A DNA stretch of 64,000 nt, taken from contig JBFLXY010000002.1 in assembly GCA_040757055.1 (NCBI GenBank), positions 207,343 to 271,342 on the forward strand, given 5' to 3'. This stretch comes from JAJZRJ01 sp040757055. Lineage in GTDB: Bacteria; Desulfobacterota; Desulfobulbia; Desulfobulbales; Desulfurivibrionaceae. Under the pieces are notes generated by a model. The model did not search any database. It had not been told where the DNA came from and saw only the letters and a program-made list of their open reading frames with translations. Shown here piece by piece: positions 16,399-24,056 of the stretch (position 1 is the stretch's first letter; every line of letters begins with the position of its first letter). The position numbers and the translations under genes are program-made.

Positions 16399-17455
16399 GG
16401 AGGGCGATATCCACCTCCTGGATGGTGCCGGCCCCGCCGGATTCGGTCAGATAGACCGAGGTTTCGCGTAGCCGGTCCTGAAGCGAATTGGCGCTGCCGG
16501 TGAACGCAAAGGGGGTGTCGACGGGGTCGAGCAGCAGGGCGCCGATATTTTTCTCCTTGAGGGAAAAGAGGGCGTCGTTGCCGGCGGCATCCCGCATCCA
16601 TATCCGCAGTTTGGCAAAGAGCGGATCGTTTTCGTCAAGCCAGCCGTTGCGGTCGCTGTCCAATTCCCGCAGTTCGGCAAAGCCGTGGCCGGTGGCCGGG
16701 CCGAAGAGTTCGGCGCCGTTGTTGATCACCCCGTCGCTGTTGCGGTCCAGAGCCAGGAAGCCGCTGCCTGCGCCAAGGAGCGGTATCTCGTCCGCTTTGC
16801 CGTCCATGTCGAGATCGAAGAGAAATCGTTGGTCGCCGAGCTGCGCTGCCGTGCCGTTGAAATTGACCAACAGCGGATCGATGAGCCTGGCATCCCCCGC
16901 CCGCAACGAAAGATGGGTTTCCTGCACATATTCGCGCCGCATGGCAAATTCCAGGTGGAAGCGGATGGTCTGGCCGTCGGCGGTGCGGATCTCGCCGCCG
17001 GCGGCAAACCGGAGGGTTTCGACCTCCCGATAGACCTCGTGAGAGTCGTATTCCAGGCCCCAGCCCTGGCGTGGAGGCTGATCGCCTCCGGCGGTTGCGG
17101 TGGCGGGTGGAGCCGGCGCGATGGTTGCAGACGGGGTGAATGCAGCCACCGTGATCTTTTTGCCGGTGAGTGCCTCCAGGATAAGGCGGATGGCGTGAAG
17201 TTTCGGGTCTTCTTCGACTGGAGCGGGGGGCTCGACCGCGGCGCTGTTCCCTGCGTGCGCCATCCTTTTTTGTCTGTCGAGCCCTGCCTGGGAGAGGGTC
17301 ACCAGATCTGCGCCCATGGAGCGCGACGCCGGGCCATCCCCTTCAAAATCAGGGCGTTCGCTGCCCACCCAGAGGCGAAGTGAAGTTTCGGAACGGAATG
17401 ATTCACGGTACGAGTGGGCGCTGGCAAGCGCCACAGAGGTGTCGCTGATCCGCAT
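16376..17455 (-). CDS. EF-hand-like calcium-binding conserved protein
   Basis: A 359-aa protein with three acidic calcium-type loops: DLDMDGKADE at 214-223, DRNSDGVINNG at 237-247, and a canonical 12-residue loop D266-SDRNGWLDEN-D277. The middle (about 80-130) is Ala/Pro-rich. There is no signal peptide or membrane segment, so export, if any, would need a leaderless route. A strong AAGGAGGG site supports the ATG at 17455. Similar proteins are annotated as hypothetical; a structural or adhesion-linked role is only a guess. Confidence 0.65.
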   Translation of the reverse strand: MRISDTSVALASAHSYRESFRSETSLRLWVGSERPDFEGDGPASRSMGADLVTLSQAGLDRQKRMAHAGNSAAVEPPAPVEEDPKLHAIRLILEALTGKKITVAAFTPSATIAPAPPATATAGGDQPPRQGWGLEYDSHEVYREVETLRFAAGGEIRTADGQTIRFHLEFAMRREYVQETHLSLRAGDARLIDPLLVNFNGTAAQLGDQRFLFDLDMDGKADEIPLLGAGSGFLALDRNSDGVINNGAELFGPATGHGFAELRELDSDRNGWLDENDPLFAKLRIWMRDAAGNDALFSLKEKNIGALLLDPVDTPFAFTGSANSLQDRLRETSVYLTESGGAGTIQEVDIALQQDVEKP

Positions 17456-17528
17456 GGTTCCCTCCTTACGGACTGGTCATACCAGCGTATCGGCATGGTG
17501 CATGAAAAGATGAATGGCGGGACAGGGG

Positions 17529-18365
17529 TCAGGAGGCGACCAGTTCCATGCTGATGTCCATGGCCGGCGCCGAGTGGGTGAGGGCGCCGATGGAGATGCA
17601 ATCCACCCCGGTCTCCGCGATGCGGCGGATGTTTCTGAGAGTCACCCCGCCCGATGCCTCGGTGACGGCATGCTTGCCCACCAGGGCCACGGCCTTGCGC
17701 ATGGCAGCCGGGGTCATGTTGTCGAGCATGATGATGTCGGCCCGGGCGGCAAGGGCTTCCCGCACCTGGGCCAGGTTCTCGCATTCCACCTCAACGGTGA
17801 GCCCTTTCGGCGCAGAGTTCCGCACCTTGTTCACTGCCGCACCAATGGAACCGGCGGCAGCGATGTGGTTGTCCTTGATGAGGATGGCGTCGTGGAGGGA
17901 GAAGCGGTGATTGTAGCCGCCGCCCACGGTGACCGCGTATTTTTCCAGCATACGCAGGCCCGGCGTGGTTTTGCGGGTGTCGAGAATTTTCACCGGCAGC
18001 CCTTTGACCGCATCGACGAAGCGGGCGGTGAGGGTGGCTATGCCGCTCAGGCGCTGGCAGAGGTTGAGCGCCACCCGTTCGGCCGCCAGCAGGTCGCGCA
18101 CCGGCCCGGTGACGGTGAGGAGGATGTCGCCCGCCCGGGCCCTGGTGCCGTCCTTGACCGGAAGGCAACGCACCGCCGGGTTGCGGGTCTGAAAGACCAG
18201 CGGCGCCACCGATTCGATCCCGGCAACCACGAATTCCTGGCGGGCGATGAAGACCCCCCTGCCGCTTTGCTCCGGCGGGAAGATCGCCTCGCTGGTCAGG
18301 TCGCCGCCGGCGATGTCCTCGGCCAGGAACTGTTCGATGGCTGCCGTGAGATGCCGGGTTTTCAT
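17529..18365 (-). CDS. nadC: Nicotinate-nucleotide pyrophosphorylase (carboxylating)
   Basis: NadC converts quinolinate and PRPP to nicotinate mononucleotide in de novo NAD synthesis. The 278-aa product shows FLAEDIAGGDLTSEAI at the N-terminus, LNLCQRLSGIATLT, DTRKTTPGLRMLEKYAV and the active-site lysine region HDAILIKDNHI, then VEVECENLAQ and MLDNMTP. The ATG at 18365 is chosen by family alignment; an in-frame ATG five codons upstream (18380) is possible, and neither has a strong ribosome site. nadA and nadB are not in the window. Confidence 0.93.
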   Translation of the reverse strand: MKTRHLTAAIEQFLAEDIAGGDLTSEAIFPPEQSGRGVFIARQEFVVAGIESVAPLVFQTRNPAVRCLPVKDGTRARAGDILLTVTGPVRDLLAAERVALNLCQRLSGIATLTARFVDAVKGLPVKILDTRKTTPGLRMLEKYAVTVGGGYNHRFSLHDAILIKDNHIAAAGSIGAAVNKVRNSAPKGLTVEVECENLAQVREALAARADIIMLDNMTPAAMRKAVALVGKHAVTEASGGVTLRNIRRIAETGVDCISIGALTHSAPAMDISMELVAS

Positions 18366-18598
18366 GATTCTCGGGAACATCCGCCGCCGGGTTGTGTCTT
18401 GAGAAGAAAAGTGCTGCCGTGACTATGAGTGATGTCGTTCCCCTTGTCAAGCGGCAACGTCCCGCCACCTCGGCGGCTGCCGGGCGACGGCGGCGGAGAA
18501 AAGGAGCCCCGTCGTGAAAACAATCCGTTGTCAGCAGCGGCAAAAACCAATAAGGTAGCTGACAGCCCCCATCTCAAAATTTTCCGGAGGAAGAACGC

Positions 18599-19213
18599 AT
18601 GTCGAGCGATATCAAGGAGTCTGCCAAGACGGTGAAAAAGGAAACCCTCTATCTCGTGGCCTGTGCCTGCCTGCTCATCGGCTTTCTTGGCGGCATCGTC
18701 TTCAGCGTTTACAAGGCGCCGGCACCCGGCCCCCAAGGCGGCACCGCATCGCAACAGGAAGGCGCGGGCCAGCTGACCCCGGAACAGATGAACGCCATGC
18801 TCAACCTGGAGCGGGAAGTGGCGGCTAATCCCAACAACGGCGAGGCATGGACCCAGCTCGGGCACCTTTACTTCGACTCGAACCAGCCGCAGAAGGCGAT
18901 CAAGGCCTACACCCGGTCGCTGGCCATCAACCCCAACGACGCCAACGTGCTCACCGACCTCGGCGTCATGTACCGCAGCAACAACGAGCCCAAAAAGGCA
19001 ATCGAGTCCTTCGACAAGGCCATCGCCGTGGACCCCAGGCATGAAACCGCCCGCTTCAACAAAGGGGTGGTGCTGCTTTACGACCTGAAGGACAAGGAGG
19101 GGGCGATCAAAATCTGGGAGGAACTGGTGGCCCTCAATCCCTTGGCCGCCGGCCCGAGCGGGCAACCGGTCAAGGAGATCCTGGCCGAGGTGAAAGGGCA
19201 GCCGGCGCCATAG
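18599..19213 (+). CDS. Membrane-anchored TPR-repeat protein
   Basis: A 204-aa protein with a transmembrane helix at about 17-37 after a short cytoplasmic charged segment, a Pro/Gly/Gln linker, then three TPR-like units (NPNNGEAWTQLGHLYFDSNQ, NPNDANVLTDLGVMYRSNNE, DPRHETARFNKGVVLLYDLK). It is probably a periplasm-facing scaffold, similar to CcmH/NrfG-type TPR anchors, but no cytochrome-maturation gene is close. GGAGGAAG lies just before the ATG, and a terminator follows at once. Confidence 0.8.
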   Translation: MSSDIKESAKTVKKETLYLVACACLLIGFLGGIVFSVYKAPAPGPQGGTASQQEGAGQLTPEQMNAMLNLEREVAANPNNGEAWTQLGHLYFDSNQPQKAIKAYTRSLAINPNDANVLTDLGVMYRSNNEPKKAIESFDKAIAVDPRHETARFNKGVVLLYDLKDKEGAIKIWEELVALNPLAAGPSGQPVKEILAEVKGQPAP

Positions 19214-19227
19214 GCCGGTTTTTTTTT
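19202..19227 (+). terminator. Rho-independent terminator of the TPR gene
   Basis: A 5-bp stem CCGGC/GCCGG (19202-19206 with 19214-19218) overlaps the stop codon and is followed by nine T residues. Confidence 0.7.
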
Positions 19228-19229
19228 CT

Positions 19230-19258
19230 TTGACATCAATCCGTTAGGGGAATAATAT
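19230..19258 (+). promoter_or_regulatory. Sigma-70-like promoter of the PilZ gene
   Basis: TTGACA (19230-19235), a 17-base spacer and TAATAT (19253-19258), directly after the preceding terminator. The predicted RNA start lies about 70 bases before the PilZ ATG. Confidence 0.6.
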
Positions 19259-19336
19259 AAAAAAACAGTGTGATATTGCGCTGATGCGCGGCGGCGGCGC
19301 GAAGGGAGAAAAGACGCTCAAAGGGGGCCGGAACGG

Positions 19337-19786
19337 ATGATGGGCAAAGAGAATCGTCGTTCTCCGCGGTTCAAAAGCACCCTGCCGGTGACGCTGCTGC
19401 TGCGCGACAACGGCAGCGGCGCAAGTCTGGCCGACGCGCTGCCCGGCCATCTGGAAGACCTTTCCGCCCACGGCGTGCGGCTCACCGTGCCTCACATCCG
19501 CATCGGCAGCCATCATCTTTTCTATTCCTTCACCGACAACCCCCGGCAGACCATCTATCTGGAAATCCGGGTGGCCGACCTCTCCATGCCGCCGCTGTGC
19601 ATTCCGGCCCGGCCGGTCTGGTTCGACCATATCCTTTCCCTTCCTGGCCAGCCTTTTCAGCTTGGCATGGAATTCCTGCTCGCCGCCGATGACGAACAGA
19701 TAGGCCAACTCAGAAGGTTGCTGGCCGGCAAGGTTCGCGAAGATTCCTGGTGGCACCGGCTGTTCGGCGCGGCTCAGGGCGCCTGA
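19337..19786 (+). CDS. PilZ-domain protein (probable cyclic-di-GMP receptor)
   Basis: A 149-aa protein. The c-di-GMP motifs of PilZ are both visible: an arginine-rich RRSPRF near residue 7 and DLSAHGVRL (D/NxSxxG) near residue 43. The family binds cyclic-di-GMP and passes the signal to motility, polysaccharide or regulatory partners. It is convergent with a diguanylate cyclase only 13 bases away, which fits a local signalling pair. The start could be either of two adjacent ATG codons (19337 or 19340). Confidence 0.82.
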   Translation: MMGKENRRSPRFKSTLPVTLLLRDNGSGASLADALPGHLEDLSAHGVRLTVPHIRIGSHHLFYSFTDNPRQTIYLEIRVADLSMPPLCIPARPVWFDHILSLPGQPFQLGMEFLLAADDEQIGQLRRLLAGKVREDSWWHRLFGAAQGA

Positions 19787-19799
19787 TCCCTCTCGCGGG

Positions 19800-20696
19800 T
19801 CAGCAATCCGCTGTCAGCCGGTTTTTTCCTTCCCTCTTGCTCTGGTACATGAGCCGGTCCGCGCGCCGCACCACCTCTTCCGCCGTATCCTCGGGCCGCA
19901 GCAGGGTGGCCCCGATGGAGACGGTGACCGTCAGCCCCTTTTCCCCGCCGGACGGGACGGTGGTATGGGCGATGAGCATCCGCATCTTTTCCGCCACCGC
20001 GGTGAGCTGCACCGCCCCGACATTGCGAACCACGCCGACAAACTCCTCGCCGCCCCATCTGCCGAACAGGTCGAAACCGCGGGAATTGGCGCGCAAGGTG
20101 GTGGCGATGCGCCGCAGGACTTCGTCCCCCACGTCATGGCCATGGACGTCGTTGACCTGCTTGAAGTTGTCCACGTCCAGAAAAAGGATGCCGGTGGCCC
20201 AGCCGTAACGGTTCAACTCCCGGATGCAGTTTTCGATGGCGTTTTCCACAAATCGGCGATTGGCCAGGCGGGTGAGGGGATCAAGCAGGGCGAGTTCTTC
20301 CAGCTCAGCCATGCGGCTGGTAATGGCGGAAACAGCGCTGTTGTCGCTGAAAAGCTCTGCCGCGCCGACGATGCGGCCGTTCTCGTCGAAGATGGGGCTG
20401 ACGCGGATCCGCACCGGCAGGCGGTGGCCTTTCTTGTGATGGAGATAGACCTCGGCCTCCCGGCTCTGGCCGTCGGCAAGGGAGGCGGTCAGCGGGCAGC
20501 CGTGCTCGCAGAGCGGGGTGCCCTGTTCGTCGATGTGGCGCAGCAGGCGGTCTGAGCAGCATTTGCCCACTACCTCGTCGCGGCCGTAGCCGGTAATCAG
20601 CTCTGCGGCTTGGTTCCAGTAGGTGATCCGGCGTTCGGCATCGACGAAGTAGATGCCGTCGTAGAGGTGGTCCAGGATGCCCTTGTAGTTTTCCAT
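19800..20696 (-). CDS. Diguanylate cyclase with PAS sensor
   Basis: A 298-aa cytoplasmic protein. Residues about 5-125 are a PAS domain (ILDHLYDGIYFVDAERRITYWNQ). The catalytic domain has DPLTRLANRRF, LDVDNFKQVND, and the active GGEEF signature at 215-219. The inhibitory RxxD site is intact as R206-G-F-D209, five residues before GGEEF, so product inhibition is expected. It makes cyclic-di-GMP from GTP. The ATG lies 9 bases after the pgl stop, so it is probably the last gene of the gnd-zwf-pgl transcript. Confidence 0.93.
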   Translation of the reverse strand: MENYKGILDHLYDGIYFVDAERRITYWNQAAELITGYGRDEVVGKCCSDRLLRHIDEQGTPLCEHGCPLTASLADGQSREAEVYLHHKKGHRLPVRIRVSPIFDENGRIVGAAELFSDNSAVSAITSRMAELEELALLDPLTRLANRRFVENAIENCIRELNRYGWATGILFLDVDNFKQVNDVHGHDVGDEVLRRIATTLRANSRGFDLFGRWGGEEFVGVVRNVGAVQLTAVAEKMRMLIAHTTVPSGGEKGLTVTVSIGATLLRPEDTAEEVVRRADRLMYQSKREGKNRLTADC

Positions 20697-20705
20697 GGTG
20701 GCTCC

Positions 20706-21437
20706 TCAGGGGGCGACGAACCAGATCCTGGTCGCCGGGGTGCGGATTCGTGCCGCAGGATAGGGGGAAGCCGTTTCTGCCGACGCGGCGAGAATATCGT
20801 CCAGAACCGCCGCCTTTCGCTCGCCGCCGATCAACAGGACCACGCGCCTGGCATGGTTCAGAACCGGCAGCGTCAGGGTGATGCGGGGCAAAAACGGCGA
20901 GCCTGCCGGTCCGCAGGCCGCCACCCAGCGGCGTTTTTCGTGCAAGAGCGGCGAACCGGGAAAAAGCGAGGCAACGTGGCCGTCTTCGCCCATGCCGAGC
21001 AGGACGCAGTCAAAGCGGGGAAAATCGGGCGGGCCTCCGCCGGCGTTGCCGAAATAACGGCGAAGCTCCTCCTCGTATCGCGCCGCCGAGACTTCTGCTG
21101 AGGCGGTTTCCGTGGCGACGGCATGGATGTTTTCGCTCGGCACCGGGACATGATCGAGCAGGAGGGCTTTGGCCATGCCGTAATTGCTGGCCGGATCGGT
21201 CGGTGGAACCAGGCGTTCATCGCTCCAGAAGAGATGGGTGCACGGCCACGGCATCCCGTCGATGGCTGCCGGCGCTGCCAGTTCGCGGTAAAGGCTGCGG
21301 GCGGTGGAGCCGCCGGTCAGGACCAGGGAAAAGACGTTGTTGGCCGCCGCATCGGCCGTGGCGATTGCCGTCAGATATTCCGCAAGGCTGCGGCACGCTG
21401 CCGCAAGGGTAGGGAATCTGCGGACCTCGGGCGTCAT
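20706..21437 (-). CDS. pgl: 6-phosphogluconolactonase
   Basis: Pgl hydrolyses 6-phosphogluconolactone to 6-phosphogluconate. The 243-aa product has LVLTGGSTARSLYRELA, the family motif THLFWSDERLVPPTDPASNYG, and LLGMGEDGHVASLFPGS. Its ATG overlaps the zwf stop as ATGA, which fixes the start; a much longer open frame upstream is read against zwf and has no homology. It takes the direct product of the neighbouring enzyme. Confidence 0.94.
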   Translation of the reverse strand: MTPEVRRFPTLAAACRSLAEYLTAIATADAAANNVFSLVLTGGSTARSLYRELAAPAAIDGMPWPCTHLFWSDERLVPPTDPASNYGMAKALLLDHVPVPSENIHAVATETASAEVSAARYEEELRRYFGNAGGGPPDFPRFDCVLLGMGEDGHVASLFPGSPLLHEKRRWVAACGPAGSPFLPRITLTLPVLNHARRVVLLIGGERKAAVLDDILAASAETASPYPAARIRTPATRIWFVAP

Positions 21438-23014
21438 TTCTCGTCCACCAGGAGGCGCATCCAGGAGCGGGCCGCCGCCGGACCGAGGCTGCCGGCCGGG
21501 TAAGTGTGCAGCCGCTGGGTGGTCATGGTGCAGACCTCGCAGACCTCCAGGATGGGGGCCAGAAACGACCAGCTCAGCTCGACGCCGTCCTGCCGCCAGA
21601 AGAGCAGGTGGTCGCCGGCAATGCAGTCGAGCAGCACCTTTTCGTAGGCGGCCAGCGCCGGTCCGCCATAACCCTGGTAGTAACCGAACCTCATGGTCAC
21701 CGGCCGCAGGCATTCCCTGGCGCCTGGGCTCTTGGTCTGGAAGGTGAGGCTGATCTCCTCCTCGGGGTGGATGCCGAGAACCAAACGGTTGGCGGCGATG
21801 TCCTGTTCCAGGACGTTGCGGAACATGGAGTGTGGCACCTGCCTGAAGCGGATGACGATGCGGGTTTCCTTGCGGTCCAGCCGCTTGCCGGAAGCGAGGT
21901 AGAAGGGAACGCCGCGCCACCGCCAGTTGTCGATGAAAAGCCGCATGACCGCGAAGGTGGGAGTGGAGGAACCAGGGCGCACCCCCGGTTCGTCGCGGTA
22001 TCCCGCCACTGGCCGGCCGTCGATTTCTCCCGCGCCGTATTGGCCGAGGACCAGGTTCTCCTCCCAGCGCTCCGCCTCGAACGGCTTGAGGGAGCGGAAG
22101 ACCTTGGCCTTTTCGTCCTGCACCCGGGCCGCCTCGAAATGGGAAGGAGGCTCCAGAGCCGTGAGCGCCAACAGCTGCATCATGTGATTCTGGAACATGT
22201 CGCGGATGACGCCGGCCTCTTCATAATAGCCGGCCCGGTGCCCGATGCCGTCCTTTTCAGCGGCCACGATCCCCACATGGTCGATATAGCCGCGGTTCCA
22301 GAGCGGTTCGAAGATGGTATTGGCAAAGCGCAGCATCAGGATGTTCTGGACCGTCTCCTTGGCCAGGTAGTGGTCGATGCGGAAAATCTGGTGTTCCTGA
22401 AAACCCTCGTGCAGGATGCGATCGAGTTCCGCGGCTGAGGCCTCGTCGCGGCCAAAGGGCTTCTCGACCACGATCCTGACCCATGGTGCCTGGTTTTTTC
22501 CCTCCCGCGTCAGGCCTGCCTGGCCGAGATGGGCCGCGATGAGCGGATAGAGCACGGGAGGGACGGCCAGGTAGTACATGCGGTTGCCGCCGGTGGGTCG
22601 CTCGCGGTCAAGGGCAGCGAGGAGGCGTGCCAGGGCCTCGTAGTCGCCGGCCGCATCGTAGGCAAGGGGGTGGTAAAAAATGCCCGCGGCAAAGGAGGGC
22701 CAGTCGTCGCGGTCGTCCGGGAATTCTTTTGCCAGGGATTCCCGAAGGGTGCTCCGGAAGGCCTCATGGTCGAGGCTGGTGCGGCCACAGCCGACGATGG
22801 CGAGAGGTTCCGGCAGCCGGCGGTTGCGGAAAAGGGTGTAGAGTGCCGGCAGCAGCTTGCGGTGGGCAAGATCGCCGGTGGCTCCGAAGATAACGATGGT
22901 GCAGGGAGCAAGGCCGGTGGTACTGAAGGGAGCACAGGTGCCGGAAAACGGCGCCGCCAGCCCTTCGACGGCCACGGCGGCTGGTGGAGGAAGAGGCTGC
23001 TGCTTTTCCGTCAT
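21434..23014 (-). CDS. zwf: Glucose-6-phosphate 1-dehydrogenase
   Basis: Zwf oxidises glucose 6-phosphate and makes NAD(P)H. The 526-aa protein has the nucleotide site IVIFGATGDLAHRKLLPAL, EKPFGRDEASA and the substrate motif RIDHYLAKETVQN; the usual DHYLGKE has Ala for Gly here. A Pro/Ala/Val-rich N-terminal stretch of about 35 residues precedes the dehydrogenase fold. The start at 23014 (TEKQ...) follows GTGGGA and overlaps no other gene; a longer frame extends into gnd and was not used. Confidence 0.95.
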   Translation of the reverse strand: MTEKQQPLPPPAAVAVEGLAAPFSGTCAPFSTTGLAPCTIVIFGATGDLAHRKLLPALYTLFRNRRLPEPLAIVGCGRTSLDHEAFRSTLRESLAKEFPDDRDDWPSFAAGIFYHPLAYDAAGDYEALARLLAALDRERPTGGNRMYYLAVPPVLYPLIAAHLGQAGLTREGKNQAPWVRIVVEKPFGRDEASAAELDRILHEGFQEHQIFRIDHYLAKETVQNILMLRFANTIFEPLWNRGYIDHVGIVAAEKDGIGHRAGYYEEAGVIRDMFQNHMMQLLALTALEPPSHFEAARVQDEKAKVFRSLKPFEAERWEENLVLGQYGAGEIDGRPVAGYRDEPGVRPGSSTPTFAVMRLFIDNWRWRGVPFYLASGKRLDRKETRIVIRFRQVPHSMFRNVLEQDIAANRLVLGIHPEEEISLTFQTKSPGARECLRPVTMRFGYYQGYGGPALAAYEKVLLDCIAGDHLLFWRQDGVELSWSFLAPILEVCEVCTMTTQRLHTYPAGSLGPAAARSWMRLLVDEK

Positions 23015-23027
23015 TCCCACGACCTCG

Positions 23028-23945
23028 TTAGGTTTGCGGAGAATCACCACCACGGGTGGCATGGCCACCAAACTCGCGTCGCAGCGCGGCCAGCACCCGG
23101 TTGGCGAAGCTGTCCGGGGTCCGGGAGTCGAAACGGGCAAAGAGCGACAGCGCGGTTACCGGGGCCGCCACTCCGGAAGCCACGGCCTCCTGCACGCACC
23201 AGCGCCCTTCGCCGGAATCCTCGACAAAGCCCTGCAGCTTTTCCAGTTTCGGGTCGGCGGCAAAGGCGGTTTCCAGCAGTTCCAGGAGCCATGAGCGGAT
23301 GACGCTGCCCTGGTTCCACAGCCGGGCCACCCGGGAGAAGTCGAGCCCGCCGCCGTAAGGCGAGGCATCGAGCAGGGCAAAGCCCTCGCCATAGGCCTGC
23401 ATCATGCCGTATTCGATGCCGTTGTGCACCATTTTCACAAAGTGGCCGGCGCCGGCCGGGCCACAGTGCAGATAGCCCTCGGGCGGGGCAAGGCTGGTGC
23501 AGAGTGGTTCGAGATGGCGGAAAACTTCCGGTTCCGCCCCGATCATCAGGCAATAGCCGAGCTGGAGTCCCCAGATGCCACCGCTCACTCCGGCATCCAC
23601 GTAATGGATGCCCTGGGCGGCCAGCGCTCCGAAGCGGCGCAGGTCATCCCGGTAATGGCTGTTGCCGCCGTCGACCACGATGTCGCCCGGCGAGAGCAGG
23701 GCGGCAAGCTCGGTCAGGTGGTCGTCCACCGGCCGGCCGGCCGGCAGCATGAGCCAGATGATGCGCGGAGGGGTGAGCCTGCCGACGAGTTCACCGAGGG
23801 AAAAGGCGCCGGCGGCGCCTTCCTGCATCACCGCTTCGGTCTTTGCCGGGGTGCGGTTGTAGGCCACGACCTCATGCCCTTCCCGCAAGAGGCGGCGCGC
23901 CATGTTCAACCCCATCCTGCCGAGTCCCACCATGCCGATCTGCAT
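23028..23945 (-). CDS. gnd: 6-phosphogluconate dehydrogenase, decarboxylating (short NAD-type)
   Basis: Converts 6-phosphogluconate to ribulose 5-phosphate and CO2. At 305 aa it belongs to the short form (Gnd of the YqeC/GntZ-like branch) and not the 470-aa enteric type. Visible motifs are IGMVGLGRMGLNMARRL (dinucleotide site), VVDGGNSHYRDD and GHFVKMVHNGIEYGMM (the family signature). The start at 23945 follows GAGGGGGG. First gene of gnd-zwf-pgl-cyclase, with 13 bases to zwf. Confidence 0.92.
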   Translation of the reverse strand: MQIGMVGLGRMGLNMARRLLREGHEVVAYNRTPAKTEAVMQEGAAGAFSLGELVGRLTPPRIIWLMLPAGRPVDDHLTELAALLSPGDIVVDGGNSHYRDDLRRFGALAAQGIHYVDAGVSGGIWGLQLGYCLMIGAEPEVFRHLEPLCTSLAPPEGYLHCGPAGAGHFVKMVHNGIEYGMMQAYGEGFALLDASPYGGGLDFSRVARLWNQGSVIRSWLLELLETAFAADPKLEKLQGFVEDSGEGRWCVQEAVASGVAAPVTALSLFARFDSRTPDSFANRVLAALRREFGGHATRGGDSPQT

Positions 23946-24056
23946 CGCTTTGCCCCCCTCGATCGTTCTATTCTGGTCCACTATACCATGGATGACCGGA
24001 CACGGAAGGGGAAACGTTCCGGCGCGATGGCGCGGAAAAGAGGCCGCGGTGAGGGG

